From assembly GCF_002095315.1 (NCBI RefSeq), contig NZ_MLFN01000044.1, positions 1 through 37,167 of the forward strand: a stretch of DNA of 37,167 bases, in the 5' to 3' direction. Shown here piece by piece: positions 18,486 to 29,335 of the stretch (position 1 is its first letter; each line of letters opens with the position of its first letter). The translations under genes were made by a program, and so were the position numbers. A model generated the notes under the pieces. That model was not told the DNA's origin, searched no databases, and saw only the letters and a list, made by a program, of their open reading frames with translations. This DNA is from Pantoea conspicua (lineage in GTDB: Bacteria > Pseudomonadota > Gammaproteobacteria > Enterobacterales > Enterobacteriaceae).

Positions 18486-18524
18486 CTGACGGGGGAGACC
18501 CTCGTCTTCCCGGAGATTATTCCA

Positions 18525-20443
<1,919 letters not shown>

Positions 20444-20466
20444 CCCTTTAAACGGAATGAGAGCGT

Positions 20467-20838
20467 ATGGACATTCATACTGTCAGAATTATGCGTTGCT
20501 TTTATTACAGCCTGCGGGCCTCTGTCAGGCCTCATAAAAAACATGCGCTCTTCACAACTCTGCAGGGCCGGAAAAATCATATTGCACGCTGGCTGAACTC
20601 AGCTCGTAGCATGCAGTTGTTCAGTAAGGTCATTCAGAAGGATATTGAATGGCTGCCTGAGCAGATTCATCTCGTGCATCCGGATAGACTGGGGTCACGG
20701 CTGCAAAAGGTTTATCTGAATGCGAGTTTCATCTGCTTAACCGCCGGTATCTGTAGCAGTATCCGCGAACTCTTGTTCGTGAATCCCGAGTCAATGCCGC
20801 TGGCGCAAAGGTCCGTTTTTCTTGCCTGCCCGGTTTAG
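20467..20838 (+). CDS. Doubtful open frame after gatY
   Basis: 123-codon frame starting 24 bp after gatY with only a weak purine stretch ahead of the ATG. The product is basic at the N-terminus (MRCFYYSLRASVRPHKKH), with no motif I recognise and no clear membrane segment. It might be a small gene co-transcribed with gat, a remnant, or chance. I do not recognise it and keep it only because it fills an otherwise empty stretch. Confidence 0.25.
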   Translation: MDIHTVRIMRCFYYSLRASVRPHKKHALFTTLQGRKNHIARWLNSARSMQLFSKVIQKDIEWLPEQIHLVHPDRLGSRLQKVYLNASFICLTAGICSSIRELLFVNPESMPLAQRSVFLACPV

Positions 20839-20919
20839 TGCATTCTGCAATTTCACTGGGCGCAGCATCCGATTCCGGTTATGTTGAAATTTCAAATCGT
20901 GACTGCAAAGGAACTCATC

Positions 20920-21184
20920 ATGCCCGATTTTTTCTTTTTTCAAAAAAGGCCGTCAGCTGGTGGCTGCCGACCGGAAGGACACCGCGGCAGCCGAACGGCT
21001 TAAGGCTGACGGCTACCAGAAACAGTTTGAGGAAATTAACGCGCCAGATGCGGAGCGGGCGCTGATCAGGTTGCAGGATATCCGTAAGGATGCCGCCGAT
21101 CTTGAATATGGTTTCCTGACCGGCGGGATATTTGGCATCGTCACCTTACTGTTCGGCGAAAACCGGGTCAAAAAGACCCAATAA
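20920..21184 (+). pseudogene. Small membrane protein gene with an apparent frameshift
   Basis: An ATG at 20920 with AAAGGA 7 nt upstream starts MPDFFFF, but the frame then goes wrong in a T-rich run (about 20928-20940). If one T is removed the reading joins KKGRQLVAADRKDTAAAERL and continues through the long frame to TAA at 21182-21184, about 87 aa in all. The body is a charged helix (KADGYQKQFEEINAPDAERALIRLQDIRKDAADLEYG) followed by one membrane segment (FLTGGIFGIVTLLFG). An ATG at 20960 could still give the last 74 residues. Either a real frameshift or a homopolymer error. Function unknown. Confidence 0.6.
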
Positions 21185-21232
21185 TCCGTGCATGTTTTCG
21201 ACACCGCGTTGTCTGACGACCGGATCCTGATC

Positions 21233-21261
21233 AAAAAAAACCGCCCCGAAGGGCGGTTTTT
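21233..21261. terminator. Bidirectional rho-independent terminator
   Basis: CCGCCC (21241-21246) pairs with GGGCGG (21251-21256) around CGAA, with eight A residues on the left and five T on the right. It separates the rightward small membrane gene and the leftward katE. Confidence 0.9.
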
Positions 21262-21297
21262 ACTGAGGATATAACGCGCAATAGCGCGTCGTGATCG

Positions 21298-23562
21298 TCA
21301 GGCCGGGACCGACAGCGCTTTCTGGCTGCGTGACCAGACGCGGTGTGCCTTCATCGCCTGGATAAAGTCCGCCATCAGGGCACCTTCTGCTTTATCAGCC
21401 TGCACAATGCCTTCTTCTTGCTCCGCTTCCTCCAGACCGAACTGCGCCTTGAAGCGACGGGCGTCGCCTGACAGACCAATTACTTTCAGATGCTTGTAGG
21501 CTTCCAGCAGGAAGTAACGGGCATCACCGCTTAACAGCAGGGCGTCGATGTTGCCATCCGGCACGATAACGGCGTCAAAGGTCAGTGACGGCAGACCGGC
21601 GAAGGTCGCATCAATCGGCAGCACCGAACCATCATCGGCGCGAACCTGGCCCATGTGCGCGGCCAGCAGTTTGGTATGCACACCCACCGCTTTCAGTTCC
21701 TGCATAATTGACAGCACATCCGCCGCTTTTACGCCATCACTGATCAGTAACGCCACCTGACGGCCTTTGATCTCGCCATCCGGGATGGCGTAGAGGCTCA
21801 GGCTGTCATCTTTGGTCAGGCCGTTGACCGCTTTTGGTGGCTGGATATTCAGCTGATCGGCGGTCAGGGCGATACCGAGATTATCCGCCACGCCTTTTGC
21901 CAGGCCGAGATCGATGCGCGCCAGATGATCAACTACCCGCTCACGGATATAGGCCCGCGCCACTTTACTCAGCTCAAACGAGTAAGCGCCGATAATATGC
22001 TGCTGTTCGACCGGCGTCTGGCTCATCCAGAACAGGCGCGGCTGAGCATAATACTCACCGAATGATGGGCTGCGCTCGCGCACTTTGTGGCCCTCAACGC
22101 GCTCCTGGTAGCTTTCAAAACCGCCACCTTCGGCTGCTGGCGGGGTTTCACGTGGCCAGTTATCGTTGATCGAGTTCGGCTCGTAGTTGGCCGGGTTGGT
22201 GTCAATATCCTGACGGTGCATCCCCTGACGCTGGAAGTTATGGTACGGACAGGTTGGACGGTTGATCGGGATCTCGTGGAAGTTCGGTCCACCGAGGCGG
22301 CTGATCTGGGTATCGGTATAGGAGAACAGACGGCCCTGCAGCAGCGGATCGTTGGAGAAATCGAGGCCTGGTACGATATGGCCTGGGTGGAATGCCACCT
22401 GTTCGGTCTCGGCGAAGAAGTTATCCGGGTTGCGGTTAAGCACCATCTTACCGACGATCTCAACCGGTACCAGCTCTTCCGGGATCAGTTTGGTGGCGTC
22501 CAGAATATCGAAATCGAATTTAAACTCATCTTCTTCCGGGATCAGCTGCAGGCCCAGTTCATATTCCGGGAAATCACCTGCTTCAATCGCTTCCCACAGA
22601 TCGCGACGATGGAAATCGGGATCGCGGCCGGTCAGTTTCTGCGACTCATCCCACAGCAGCGAGGCTTTGCCTGCCACCGGCTTCCAGTGGAAGCGGACAA
22701 AGGTCGCTTTGCCTGCAGCATTAATCAGGCGGAAGGTGTGGATACCAAAGCCTTCCATGGTGCGATAGCTGCGCGGAATGCCGCGGTCAGACATCGCCCA
22801 GATGACGTTGTGCATGGTTTCCGGCTGCAGCGAGACGTAATCCCAGAAGGTGTCATGGGCACTCTGGCCCTGTGGGATTTCGTTGTGCGGCTCGGGTTTT
22901 ACCGCATGCACGAAGTCAGGGAATTTATGTGCATCCTGGATAAAGAACACCGGGGTGTTATTGCCGACCAGGTCAAAGACACCTTCTTCGGTATAAAACT
23001 TGGTGGCGAAGCCGCGAATATCACGCACCGTATCGGCGGAACCGGCACCGCCCTGTACCGTGGAGAAACGCACAAAAACCGGCGTAACCTGATTCGGATC
23101 GCTGAGGAACTGCGCCTTAGTCAGATCTTTTAATGAGCGGTAAGGCTGGAAATAGCCGTGCGCCGCTGAGCCGCGCGCATGCACGATGCGCTCCGGAATA
23201 CGTTCATGGTCAAAGTGCGTGATCTTCTCACGCATAATAAAGTCTTCCAGCAGCGTCGGCCCACGCGAACCGGCCCGCAGCGAATTCTGATCGTTGGCGA
23301 TGCGGGTGCCCTGGTTAGTGGTAAGCGGGCTATTGGTGCCGTTTTTACGGCTGGCGTTGAGCTGGTCGAGTTTGGCATTGTGGGTCTGAGGGGCTTTCAG
23401 GCTGCCGGGTGCGGTAGGTTGTTTGCCTGGCGGGGTCGGTTCGGCTGGTGGCTGATGTGAACCATCCTGCGGTGCCAGCGAACCCAGACCCGGTTCTGAC
23501 GATTCCGGGCCGGTGGTGGGGGCGCGGTGGCTCAGTTCTTTCTTCTCTGTTTCTTTCGACAT
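21298..23562 (-). CDS. katE: Monofunctional catalase HPII
   Basis: 754-aa large-subunit heme catalase. It has an unstructured Pro/Gln-rich N-terminus (1-75). The catalytic His128 in [13 protein letters not shown] is at the same number as in E. coli KatE, followed by [16 protein letters not shown], and the heme Tyr lies in [14 protein letters not shown]. The extra C-terminal flavodoxin/DJ-1-like domain of large catalases occupies about 600-754 ([21 protein letters not shown]). It decomposes hydrogen peroxide in the cytoplasm, typically in stationary phase under RpoS. It is single-gene, with the upstream region shared with a divergent VOC gene. Confidence 0.96.
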   Translation of the reverse strand: MSKETEKKELSHRAPTTGPESSEPGLGSLAPQDGSHQPPAEPTPPGKQPTAPGSLKAPQTHNAKLDQLNASRKNGTNSPLTTNQGTRIANDQNSLRAGSRGPTLLEDFIMREKITHFDHERIPERIVHARGSAAHGYFQPYRSLKDLTKAQFLSDPNQVTPVFVRFSTVQGGAGSADTVRDIRGFATKFYTEEGVFDLVGNNTPVFFIQDAHKFPDFVHAVKPEPHNEIPQGQSAHDTFWDYVSLQPETMHNVIWAMSDRGIPRSYRTMEGFGIHTFRLINAAGKATFVRFHWKPVAGKASLLWDESQKLTGRDPDFHRRDLWEAIEAGDFPEYELGLQLIPEEDEFKFDFDILDATKLIPEELVPVEIVGKMVLNRNPDNFFAETEQVAFHPGHIVPGLDFSNDPLLQGRLFSYTDTQISRLGGPNFHEIPINRPTCPYHNFQRQGMHRQDIDTNPANYEPNSINDNWPRETPPAAEGGGFESYQERVEGHKVRERSPSFGEYYAQPRLFWMSQTPVEQQHIIGAYSFELSKVARAYIRERVVDHLARIDLGLAKGVADNLGIALTADQLNIQPPKAVNGLTKDDSLSLYAIPDGEIKGRQVALLISDGVKAADVLSIMQELKAVGVHTKLLAAHMGQVRADDGSVLPIDATFAGLPSLTFDAVIVPDGNIDALLLSGDARYFLLEAYKHLKVIGLSGDARRFKAQFGLEEAEQEEGIVQADKAEGALMADFIQAMKAHRVWSRSQKALSVPA

Positions 23563-23757
23563 TAATCCATGCTCCAGCGGTTATTTTACTTTCGACGACA
23601 CTAAATATAGAACAACCTGACCAATGCTGGGGTTAAGGCGTCACTTTAAGTGCAATCGCCGTGCTTATTTTTAACCGACTAAAATAGAACATTCAGCCGG
23701 CAGGGTATGCTGGCGTTTCGCTTATTACGGAACAACATTCATTATCTGGAGGCGGGT

Positions 23758-24171
23758 ATGCTGAGTTATCTGTTTATTGGTGCGAATGATGTAGCGCTCT
23801 CTGGTCACTTTTATCGGGCAGTGCTGCTGCCGCTGGGTTATCTCGCTGAGCCTGATGGCGAACAGCTGATCTTTTCGCTGCCGGAGGTGCCCGATCGGCA
23901 AAATGGACCGGGTGCCGTCTATATTGCAAAGCCGTGGAATGGCGAAGCCGCACAGCCGGGTAATGGCAATATGGCGGGCTTCCGGGCGCCGACACGTCAA
24001 AGGGTTGACGAGCTTTATGCCGCTGGCTTGCGGGCCGGGGGCACAGATGAAGGCGCGCCCGGTATTCGGGAACGCTATAACCCGAATTTTTACGTGGCTT
24101 ATCTGCGCGATCCGGCGGGGAATAAGCTGGCATTATTCTGTAATGATGACCCGGCCTGCGCGTCGGTTTAA
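23758..24171 (+). CDS. VOC (glyoxalase/bleomycin-resistance) family protein
   Basis: 137 aa from the ATG at 23758, which has GGAGG 5 nt upstream; an in-frame start 51 bp earlier lacks one. The sequence MLSYLFIGANDVALSGHFYRAVLLPLGY, then VYIAKPWNG, then YVAYLRDPAGNKLALFCND shows the paired beta-alpha-beta-beta-beta modules of the vicinal oxygen chelate fold. It is close to lactoylglutathione-lyase-like proteins of unknown substrate. It is divergent from katE, with about 195 bp between. Confidence 0.85.
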   Translation: MLSYLFIGANDVALSGHFYRAVLLPLGYLAEPDGEQLIFSLPEVPDRQNGPGAVYIAKPWNGEAAQPGNGNMAGFRAPTRQRVDELYAAGLRAGGTDEGAPGIRERYNPNFYVAYLRDPAGNKLALFCNDDPACASV

Positions 24172-24204
24172 TTGCCGTCAGGGTGCAATTCGTGATTGAA
24201 GTTA

Positions 24205-24227
24205 GAAATGTTATATCATAACATTTC
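24205..24227. promoter_or_regulatory. Zur box upstream of zinT
   Basis: A 23-bp palindrome with half-sites GAAATGTTATA and CATAACATTTC, mirror-perfect apart from the centre. This matches the enterobacterial Zur operator consensus. It sits about 30 bp before the zinT start, so zinT should be repressed when zinc is plentiful. Confidence 0.9.
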
Positions 24228-24257
24228 ATTTTGTAACTTCTATTGAGGATCGCGACA

Positions 24258-24908
24258 TTGGCAAATCATACAGGTAAGTGGGCGATGGCGCTGGGCGCGC
24301 TATTCATCAGTCAGCAGGTGGCAGCGCACGGCGGACATTCGCACGGTAAACCGTTATCCGCTATGGAGCAGAAAGCGGCGGAAGGGGTGTTCGCGGATGC
24401 GGATGTCAAAGATCGTCCATTGACTGACTGGGATGGCCTGTGGCAGTCGGTCTATCCGCTGCTGGAAAGCGGCGAACTGGATCCGGTATGGCAGAAGAAG
24501 GCGCAGCAGGATAGCAGCAAAACCGCCGCGCAATACAAAGCCTATTACCGTAAAGGCTACGCCACTGATGTCGACACCATTGGCATCGAAAATGGCGTGA
24601 TGGAATTTCACATCGGCGAGCAGGTCAGTGCCTGCCACTATCGTTATGCCGGTCACAAGATCCTGACCTATGCGTCCGGGAAGAAAGGGGTGCGTTACCT
24701 GTTTGAATGCCCCGATGCTGACAGTAAAGCGCCGAAATATGTACAGTTCAGCGATCATACGATTGCACCGCGCAAGTCAGCGCATTTCCACATTTTTATG
24801 GGTAACCGTTCGCAGCAGGCTTTACTCGAGGAGATGGATAACTGGCCGACCTACTATCCGTATCAGATGACCAATGCGCAGGTAGTGGATGAGATGCTGC
24901 ATCACTGA
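24258..24908 (+). CDS. zinT: Periplasmic zinc/cadmium-binding protein ZinT
   Basis: 216 aa from a TTG at 24258, chosen because GAGG lies 9 nt upstream; an upstream TTG at 24243 would leave the signal peptide behind a longer tail. The N-terminus has a signal peptide ([16 protein letters not shown]) with cleavage near AHGGHSHG, leaving a His-rich mature start. The lipocalin-like ZinT domain follows, with the metal histidines in [20 protein letters not shown]. It scavenges zinc in the periplasm and works with ZnuA. A near-perfect Zur box and a terminator bracket it as a single-gene unit. Confidence 0.94.
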   Translation: MANHTGKWAMALGALFISQQVAAHGGHSHGKPLSAMEQKAAEGVFADADVKDRPLTDWDGLWQSVYPLLESGELDPVWQKKAQQDSSKTAAQYKAYYRKGYATDVDTIGIENGVMEFHIGEQVSACHYRYAGHKILTYASGKKGVRYLFECPDADSKAPKYVQFSDHTIAPRKSAHFHIFMGNRSQQALLEEMDNWPTYYPYQMTNAQVVDEMLHH

Positions 24909-24931
24909 TACCTCGCTTCATTCTCTGACAG

Positions 24932-24958
24932 ACCCGCGCCCGTAACGGCGGGTTTTTT
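24932..24958 (+). terminator. Rho-independent terminator of zinT
   Basis: ACCCGC (24932-24937) pairs with GCGGGT (24948-24953), followed by a run of T to 24958. It lies 24 bp after the zinT stop. Confidence 0.8.
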
Positions 24959-25015
24959 ATGCGGGACAGGTCGCCACTCCCTGGCGTACAAAATCCTAAA
25001 GCGCTTCACTCAGAT

Positions 25016-25192
25016 CTACTTCGAGGTGCGCCGGCTGACTTTACCGCCTTTCCGGCCAGCTTCCCTGGCTCTTTCAGGATCGTTCTTGAAATTGCCTCCG
25101 CTGGCTTTGCCACCGGCACTTCCAGCTTCACTGGCACGGTCCGGGTCATTGGCAAAGTTGCCTGCACCACCCCGGTATTTCTGTTGTGTCAT
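25016..25192 (-). CDS. KGG-repeat stress protein (YciG-like)
   Basis: 58-aa basic protein, MTQQKYRGGAGNFANDPDRA..., with two copies of the module G-G-N-F-x-N-D-P-x-R-A-x-E-A-G-x-x-G-G-K (residues about 9-29 and 32-51). This is the KGG domain found in general stress proteins such as YciG and GsiB relatives. GAGG lies 7 nt before the ATG. It is hydrophilic and Gly-rich, probably intrinsically disordered, and the family is usually RpoS- or desiccation-related. The region is easily missed because a longer frame runs on the opposite strand. Confidence 0.9.
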   Translation of the reverse strand: MTQQKYRGGAGNFANDPDRASEAGSAGGKASGGNFKNDPERAREAGRKGGKVSRRTSK

Positions 25193-25346
25193 AGAAAGGC
25201 CTCGTATCAGGTTCCGTAGATAAGAAGGACTAGCTAGTCACAGGGTTAAGTTTAGTTTGCCGGCTGGATTATGCCAGCAAAAGGGCAGAATGGTCGCCGA
25301 TTCCGCTCATCTAATTCTTTGATTATACAGCTAAATAAGGGAGGGT

Positions 25347-25712
25347 TCAGCCAACCCAGACCGGCCGGCGCGAGGCGGGTATTCCTTTCACCACCTGCTG
25401 ATAAGACTCTTCAGTCAGCTGCTGAATCAGGCCCGCTGACAGCGCGTCGCCAGGGTAGACGGTGATCCAGTGCCGCTTATTCATATGGTAACCAGCGGTA
25501 ATGGTGGGATAGATGGCGCGGTGCAGTTCCGCCTGCTGCGGCTGGCATTTCAGGGTAATGATCGGCACACCCCGCAGCGTGGTCAGCAGTAAAAACACCT
25601 TACCGCACACTTTATACACCTGATGTTCCGGCCCAAATGGGTAACTGCACCCGGCGGCAGGCAGCCGATCGGCGGTCTCAATAGCGATACGCTGGATATC
25701 AGCACCCTGCAT
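25347..25712 (-). CDS. MmcQ/YjbR-family DNA-binding protein
   Basis: 121-aa protein. SYPFGPEHQVYKVCGKVFLLL, ITLKCQPQQAELHRAIYPTITAGYHMNKRHWITVYPG and a C-terminal helical stretch fit the MmcQ/YjbR fold (CyaY-like, DNA-binding suggested). GGAGA lies 7 nt before the ATG. It is divergent from uvsE, about 100 bp apart, so promoters overlap there. Its exact role is unknown. Confidence 0.88.
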   Translation of the reverse strand: MQGADIQRIAIETADRLPAAGCSYPFGPEHQVYKVCGKVFLLLTTLRGVPIITLKCQPQQAELHRAIYPTITAGYHMNKRHWITVYPGDALSAGLIQQLTEESYQQVVKGIPASRRPVWVG

Positions 25713-25813
25713 AGCAATTCTCCTTTTATCCGGTAAATGTCAGAAAGCCCGGCCTGACTGGCTGAGTCCCTGAGGCCTGTTACACTTCTGATAAGCATAA
25801 ATCAGGAGCAGAC

Positions 25814-26782
25814 ATGAAATTAGGCTTTGCATGTAAGTATCTCAACAGCGATGGAATACAGTTTTTCCCGTTCCGCGCCACCACGCGTAAACGGTTTCTG
25901 AGTTTACCGCACGAACAACGTAATCAACTGATTTATGAGATCTCCGTTACCAATCTCAACCAGCTTTACCTGACGCTGGAGCAGCTGGCAACCTTACCGG
26001 AACCGTTAAGGATGATGCGCATCGGCAGCGATCTGCTGCCGCTCTACACCGTGCCGGAGGCGACGCCGCTGTTTGAGGCATTTTTACCCGAGCTCTATCC
26101 GCTGTTCGCCCGCTGCGGTGAACTGGCGCGCGCGCATCAGATCCGGCTCTCCTTTCATCCTGGACAATACACGGTACTGGCGTCAGATAATCCTGATGTG
26201 GTGACCCGCGCGCTGCAGGATGTGGAGTATCACGCGCTCTGTGCCTGTCTGATGGGCTATGGCAAATCTTTTCAGGATTTTAAGATCAACATCCATATGA
26301 ACGGTAAGGCGGGGTTCGACGGTTTTAAACGATCGTTCGGTCAGCTGAGTCCGGAAGCGCGCCTGATGCTGACGGTGGAAAACGACGAGATCTCCTGTTC
26401 GCTGGATGATGTCCTGCAGGCCGCGGCGCTCTGTCCGGTGGTGCTGGATATTCACCATCACTGGGTGAAAGAGAGCGAGTTTATACAGCCTGACGATGCG
26501 CGAATCGCGCCGGTGATCGCCTCATGGCGCGGCGTACGACCGGTGCTGCACTACTCAATTTCACAGGAAGGCATTATTCCGCAACAGGGCTGGCCGGATC
26601 AGCAACAGCTGGGCGTGTCGAAAAGCAAGCTGCGGGCGCACTCCGATTACTACTTCAATGACACGCTCAATGACTGGGCGCTGTCGTTTCAGGCGTTCGA
26701 TATCATGTGCGAGGTAAAAATGAAGAATCTGGCGCGGGAACAGCTCTATCAGTGGGGGAAACAGCAGCAGCGGATAGCGTAA
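25814..26782 (+). CDS. uvsE: UV damage endonuclease
   Basis: 322-aa TIM-barrel endonuclease of the UVDE type, which nicks DNA 5' to UV photoproducts as an alternative to UvrABC. It begins MKLGFACKYLN; metal-site residues are visible in RIGSDLLPLY, SFHPGQYTVL (His115), NIHMNG (His161), TVENDE (Glu189), LDIHHHW (Asp212, His214), LHYS (His246) and CEVKMKN (Glu280). AGGAG is 5 nt before the ATG. The gene stands alone. It would add UV tolerance beyond UmuDC. Confidence 0.93.
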   Translation: MKLGFACKYLNSDGIQFFPFRATTRKRFLSLPHEQRNQLIYEISVTNLNQLYLTLEQLATLPEPLRMMRIGSDLLPLYTVPEATPLFEAFLPELYPLFARCGELARAHQIRLSFHPGQYTVLASDNPDVVTRALQDVEYHALCACLMGYGKSFQDFKINIHMNGKAGFDGFKRSFGQLSPEARLMLTVENDEISCSLDDVLQAAALCPVVLDIHHHWVKESEFIQPDDARIAPVIASWRGVRPVLHYSISQEGIIPQQGWPDQQQLGVSKSKLRAHSDYYFNDTLNDWALSFQAFDIMCEVKMKNLAREQLYQWGKQQQRIA

Positions 26783-26797
26783 CAGCAGCCGCTAAGT

Positions 26798-26827
26798 TTC
26801 CCCTTACCGCACGGGCAGTAAGGGGAA
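26798..26827. terminator. Stem-loop between convergent uvsE and SDR genes
   Basis: TTCCCCTTAC (26798-26807) and GTAAGGGGAA (26818-26827) form a perfect 10-bp stem with a 10-nt loop. There is no T-run, but its place in a 51-bp convergent gap suggests transcription ends here. Confidence 0.5.
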
Positions 26828-26833
26828 GCGACA

Positions 26834-27697
26834 TCAGATAATCGCGACACCGCCGGTCACGGCAATGGTGGCGCCCGAAATATAGCTGGCTTCATCGCTG
26901 GCCAGCATCACATAGGTCGGTGCCAGCTCGGCAGGCTGCCCGGCGCGCTGCAAGGGCACTTCACTGCCGAAATTTTTCACCTGCTCAACCGGCATGGTCG
27001 ACGGGATCAGCGGAGTCCAGATCGGACCGGGTGCCACCGCGTTGGCGCGGATGCCTTTTTCAGCCAGCATTGCGGCCAGGCTACCGGACAAGTTAACGAT
27101 GGCTGCTTTGGTCGCCGAGTAGGGCAGCAGTTTCGGTTTCGGCTGATCGGCGTTGACCGAGGCAGTATTAATGATCGAGCCGCCTGGCGGCATATGCGGT
27201 ACTGCTGCTTTGGTGATGCGAAACAGGGCGTAAAGATTGGTTTTCATCGTCCGATCAAACTCGTCATCGCTGATTTCGTCCAGCGATTCGCGCGTCATCT
27301 GAAAAGCCGCATTATTCACCAGAATATTGATCTCGCCGAACGCCTCTACCGCTTTATCAACGAGGGCGGAACAGTGTGCAGCTTCGGTAATGTCGCCTGC
27401 CACCAGAACCGCTTTCTGGCCCGCTTCTTCTACCAGCCGGGCGGTATCCTGAGCATCTTCATGTTCATCAAGATAAGAGATCAGGACATCGGCCCCTTCG
27501 CGGGCAAACGCAATGGCGACAGCCCGGCCAATGCCGGAATCGCCGCCGGTAATAATGGCTTTTTTACCCGCCAGGCGGCCTGAACCCTGATAACTCTGCT
27601 CGCCATGATCGGGCTGTGGCTGCATGGCCGCGGTTTTACCAGGCGGGGTCTGTTGCTGTTCGGCAAAAGGGGGTTGCGGGCGTTGAGTCGATGACAT
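26834..27697 (-). CDS. SDR-family oxidoreductase (YghA-like)
   Basis: 287 aa from the ATG at 27697, which has GGAGGA upstream; an upstream in-frame start (27775) has none. A Pro/Gln-rich N-terminal tail of about 40 residues precedes the short-chain dehydrogenase domain. Motifs: TGGDSGIG at 50-57, NNA at 128-130, and the tetrad Asn154, Ser180, Tyr193 and Lys197 (PYSATK), all present. Such long-tailed SDRs resemble YghA and the Bacillus stress dehydrogenases, often found beside Mn-catalases. It follows the Mn-catalase in the same direction after about 90 bp, with a hairpin in the gap. Confidence 0.9.
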   Translation of the reverse strand: MSSTQRPQPPFAEQQQTPPGKTAAMQPQPDHGEQSYQGSGRLAGKKAIITGGDSGIGRAVAIAFAREGADVLISYLDEHEDAQDTARLVEEAGQKAVLVAGDITEAAHCSALVDKAVEAFGEINILVNNAAFQMTRESLDEISDDEFDRTMKTNLYALFRITKAAVPHMPPGGSIINTASVNADQPKPKLLPYSATKAAIVNLSGSLAAMLAEKGIRANAVAPGPIWTPLIPSTMPVEQVKNFGSEVPLQRAGQPAELAPTYVMLASDEASYISGATIAVTGGVAII

Positions 27698-27734
27698 GAT
27701 TATTCCTCCATAAAAATCTGTTAGCGTAAAACAA

Positions 27735-27772
27735 CCAGTCAGGACCACACCCTGAGGTATGGCCCTGACTGG
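27735..27772 (-). terminator. Hairpin between the Mn-catalase and SDR genes
   Basis: A perfect 9-bp inverted repeat (CCAGTCAGG/CCTGACTGG). On the minus strand it is followed by TTGTTTTA, so it may partly terminate the catalase transcript and set relative expression of the two genes. Confidence 0.45.
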
Positions 27773-27786
27773 CACGCCTGCGTCAG

Positions 27787-28635
27787 TTAAGGCTTCGGTG
27801 ACGCGATGTCGTTAATCTGCTCCTGCTGCGCACCCGAGCCCGGACGGGCGTTACCCAGCAGCGGCTCATCACCGAGGATCTCCGGTTGCTGTTTGGCGCT
27901 GAACTGGCCGTGACCGTCGTAGGCCGGGCCGCTGCTCCAGCGGCCTTCCGGCAGCGGTTTATCCAGTGAAGTGTTCAGGCAGTAGTAAGAGTGCTCCTGC
28001 GCCTCCTTATCCTGCGGGAAGCTGTTCGGAATTGGCAGCGAGGCATTCAGGCCGCCCATCTCTTCGATCACCGCCAGCCACTGCTGCTGGTGCATGGTGT
28101 CGCGCGCAATCAGGAACGACAGAAAATCCTTCATCCCTTTGTCTTCCGTCATATTGTACAGGCGGGTCGCCAGCACACGGCCGGTGGCTTCCGCGGTCAC
28201 GTTGGCCAGCATGTCGGCCGCCACGTTGCCGGAAGCGTAGATATGACTCATATCGAAGGGGACACCGTTCGCATTCACTGGCATAGCCGACAGGCCAGAA
28301 GAGAGGATATGGCGCGGGTTCATGCCGCCCAGAATCGCATTGACCACCGGGTCTTTGGCTGAAGCTTCCTGGTAAGAGAGTGGTGCGCCCTCAAGGTTAA
28401 GTGCCACCGCGTAACCCAGCATTTCGATATGGCTGAGTTCTTCAGTCGCGGTAGAGATCAGCAGATCCCGAATCCGGGCATCGCCACGCGCGCCCATCGC
28501 CTGGAAGAAGTATTGCATCGCCACACGAATTTCACCTTCTACGCCACCGATGGCTTGCTGTAACAGCATGGCAAATTCTGGATCTGGTTTCTCGACGCGA
28601 ACCGGGAACTGGAGTTTTGATGAATGATGAAACAT
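27787..28635 (-). CDS. Manganese (non-heme) catalase
   Basis: 282-aa dimanganese catalase with a ferritin-like four-helix bundle. Metal ligands are recognisable: Glu35 (GEIRVAMQYFFQ), Glu66 and His69 (EELSHIE), Glu149 (TAEATGR) and His182 (DTMHQQQW). It degrades hydrogen peroxide and is often called KatN in enterobacteria. The C-terminal tail (about 225-282) is Gly/Gln-rich. A second catalase of a different class lies 5 kb to the left. No convincing ribosome spacing problem at the start. Confidence 0.93.
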   Translation of the reverse strand: MFHHSSKLQFPVRVEKPDPEFAMLLQQAIGGVEGEIRVAMQYFFQAMGARGDARIRDLLISTATEELSHIEMLGYAVALNLEGAPLSYQEASAKDPVVNAILGGMNPRHILSSGLSAMPVNANGVPFDMSHIYASGNVAADMLANVTAEATGRVLATRLYNMTEDKGMKDFLSFLIARDTMHQQQWLAVIEEMGGLNASLPIPNSFPQDKEAQEHSYYCLNTSLDKPLPEGRWSSGPAYDGHGQFSAKQQPEILGDEPLLGNARPGSGAQQEQINDIASPKP

Positions 28636-28840
28636 GATTATTTTCCTCGTCAGTGTTTACACTCGATGCAGGAAAAAGCCTGGACAGGGATAGCGAAAAA
28701 AGAAAGCGTAACGAGAACAATTAGCCGGGGAGTAAGGGGCGATAAGCGGCAAAAAAGCAGTAAAAGTGGATAAACTGCCGGTCCGTTACTGAGGGGAAAT
28801 TAACCGGCGAGCAGGGCGCTTATCGCTCGATAAACGGGCG

Positions 28841-28863
28841 TAAAAAAGCCCCGCAAGCGGGGC
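28841..28863 (-). terminator. Rho-independent terminator of the AriR/YmgB-like gene
   Basis: GCCCCGC and GCGGGGC (28848-28863) form a 7-bp stem with a 2-base loop in this alignment. On the minus strand it is followed by TTTTTTA. It lies 60 bp after the gene's stop. Confidence 0.85.
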
Positions 28864-28925
28864 AAATTCTGGGAAGGAAAAGCATCCGTGCTAATCAGTG
28901 TTCCCTCACAACAGACACAGGATGT

Positions 28926-29183
28926 TTAGCTGTTACTGGTTGACGCCGCGCTCTGCAGAACATGTTCCAGTGCCTGCCGATAAATATCCTGTTTCACCAC
29001 GTCACGCTCACTTTCCAGGCGGTGAATCAGGCCCAGTACAATGTCTTTATCGGAAACGTGGGTTTTATATTGCGCGAGTTCAGCATGGACAGCTGCAATC
29101 ACTTCTTTCTCGCTGGTGACCGGAGTGCCAGAGTTCATGAAGTATTCAGAAATCTGAGACTCTGTATTGATTGTCGTTTGCAT
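28926..29183 (-). CDS. AriR/YmgB-like biofilm and acid-response protein
   Basis: 85 aa from the ATG at 29183, with GAGG 6 nt upstream. The pattern SQISEYFMNSGTPVTSEKEVIAAVHAEL, then SDKDIVLGLIHRLESERDVVKQDIYRQALEHVL, aligns by eye with E. coli YmgB (AriR), a small helical dimer tied to acid resistance, biofilm formation and the YcgF/YcgE signalling circuit. No ycgE- or ycgF-like gene is near. A strong stem-loop with U-tract sits upstream in the same direction. Confidence 0.8.
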   Translation of the reverse strand: MQTTINTESQISEYFMNSGTPVTSEKEVIAAVHAELAQYKTHVSDKDIVLGLIHRLESERDVVKQDIYRQALEHVLQSAASTSNS

Positions 29184-29242
29184 ATCAGGCCTCATCAAAA
29201 GGGGGTCAGTGCGCCAGGTCAGGTCCGGTTAACGGACGACGC

Positions 29243-29329
29243 AAAAAAAGAGCATCTGAAGGTGGAAATCCACGACACCTTCAGATGCGGTGCAATGCAC
29301 CTTTCGTTACAAGTGACTTAACATCACGG
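29243..29329 (-). ncRNA. Candidate small RNA upstream of the AriR/YmgB-like gene
   Basis: On the minus strand a promoter-like pair is followed by about 87 nt with two hairpins. The first is GGTGC-ATT-GCACC. The second is a perfect 12-bp stem, GCATCTGAAGGT (29277-29288 on the minus strand) with its complement ACCTTCAGATGC (29252-29263), ending in TCTTTTTTTG. This is the layout of a Hfq-type small RNA with an intrinsic terminator. It could instead be an attenuated leader of the downstream gene. I do not recognise it as a known family. Confidence 0.5.
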
Positions 29330-29335
29330 CGTAAA

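Noticed and set aside
22087..23133. Plus-strand frame of 348 codons inside katE
   Set aside because: Antisense shadow of katE; long opposite frames are expected in GC-rich coding DNA.
24959..25219. 86-codon plus-strand frame after zinT
   Set aside because: It begins inside the terminator and lies opposite the KGG gene.
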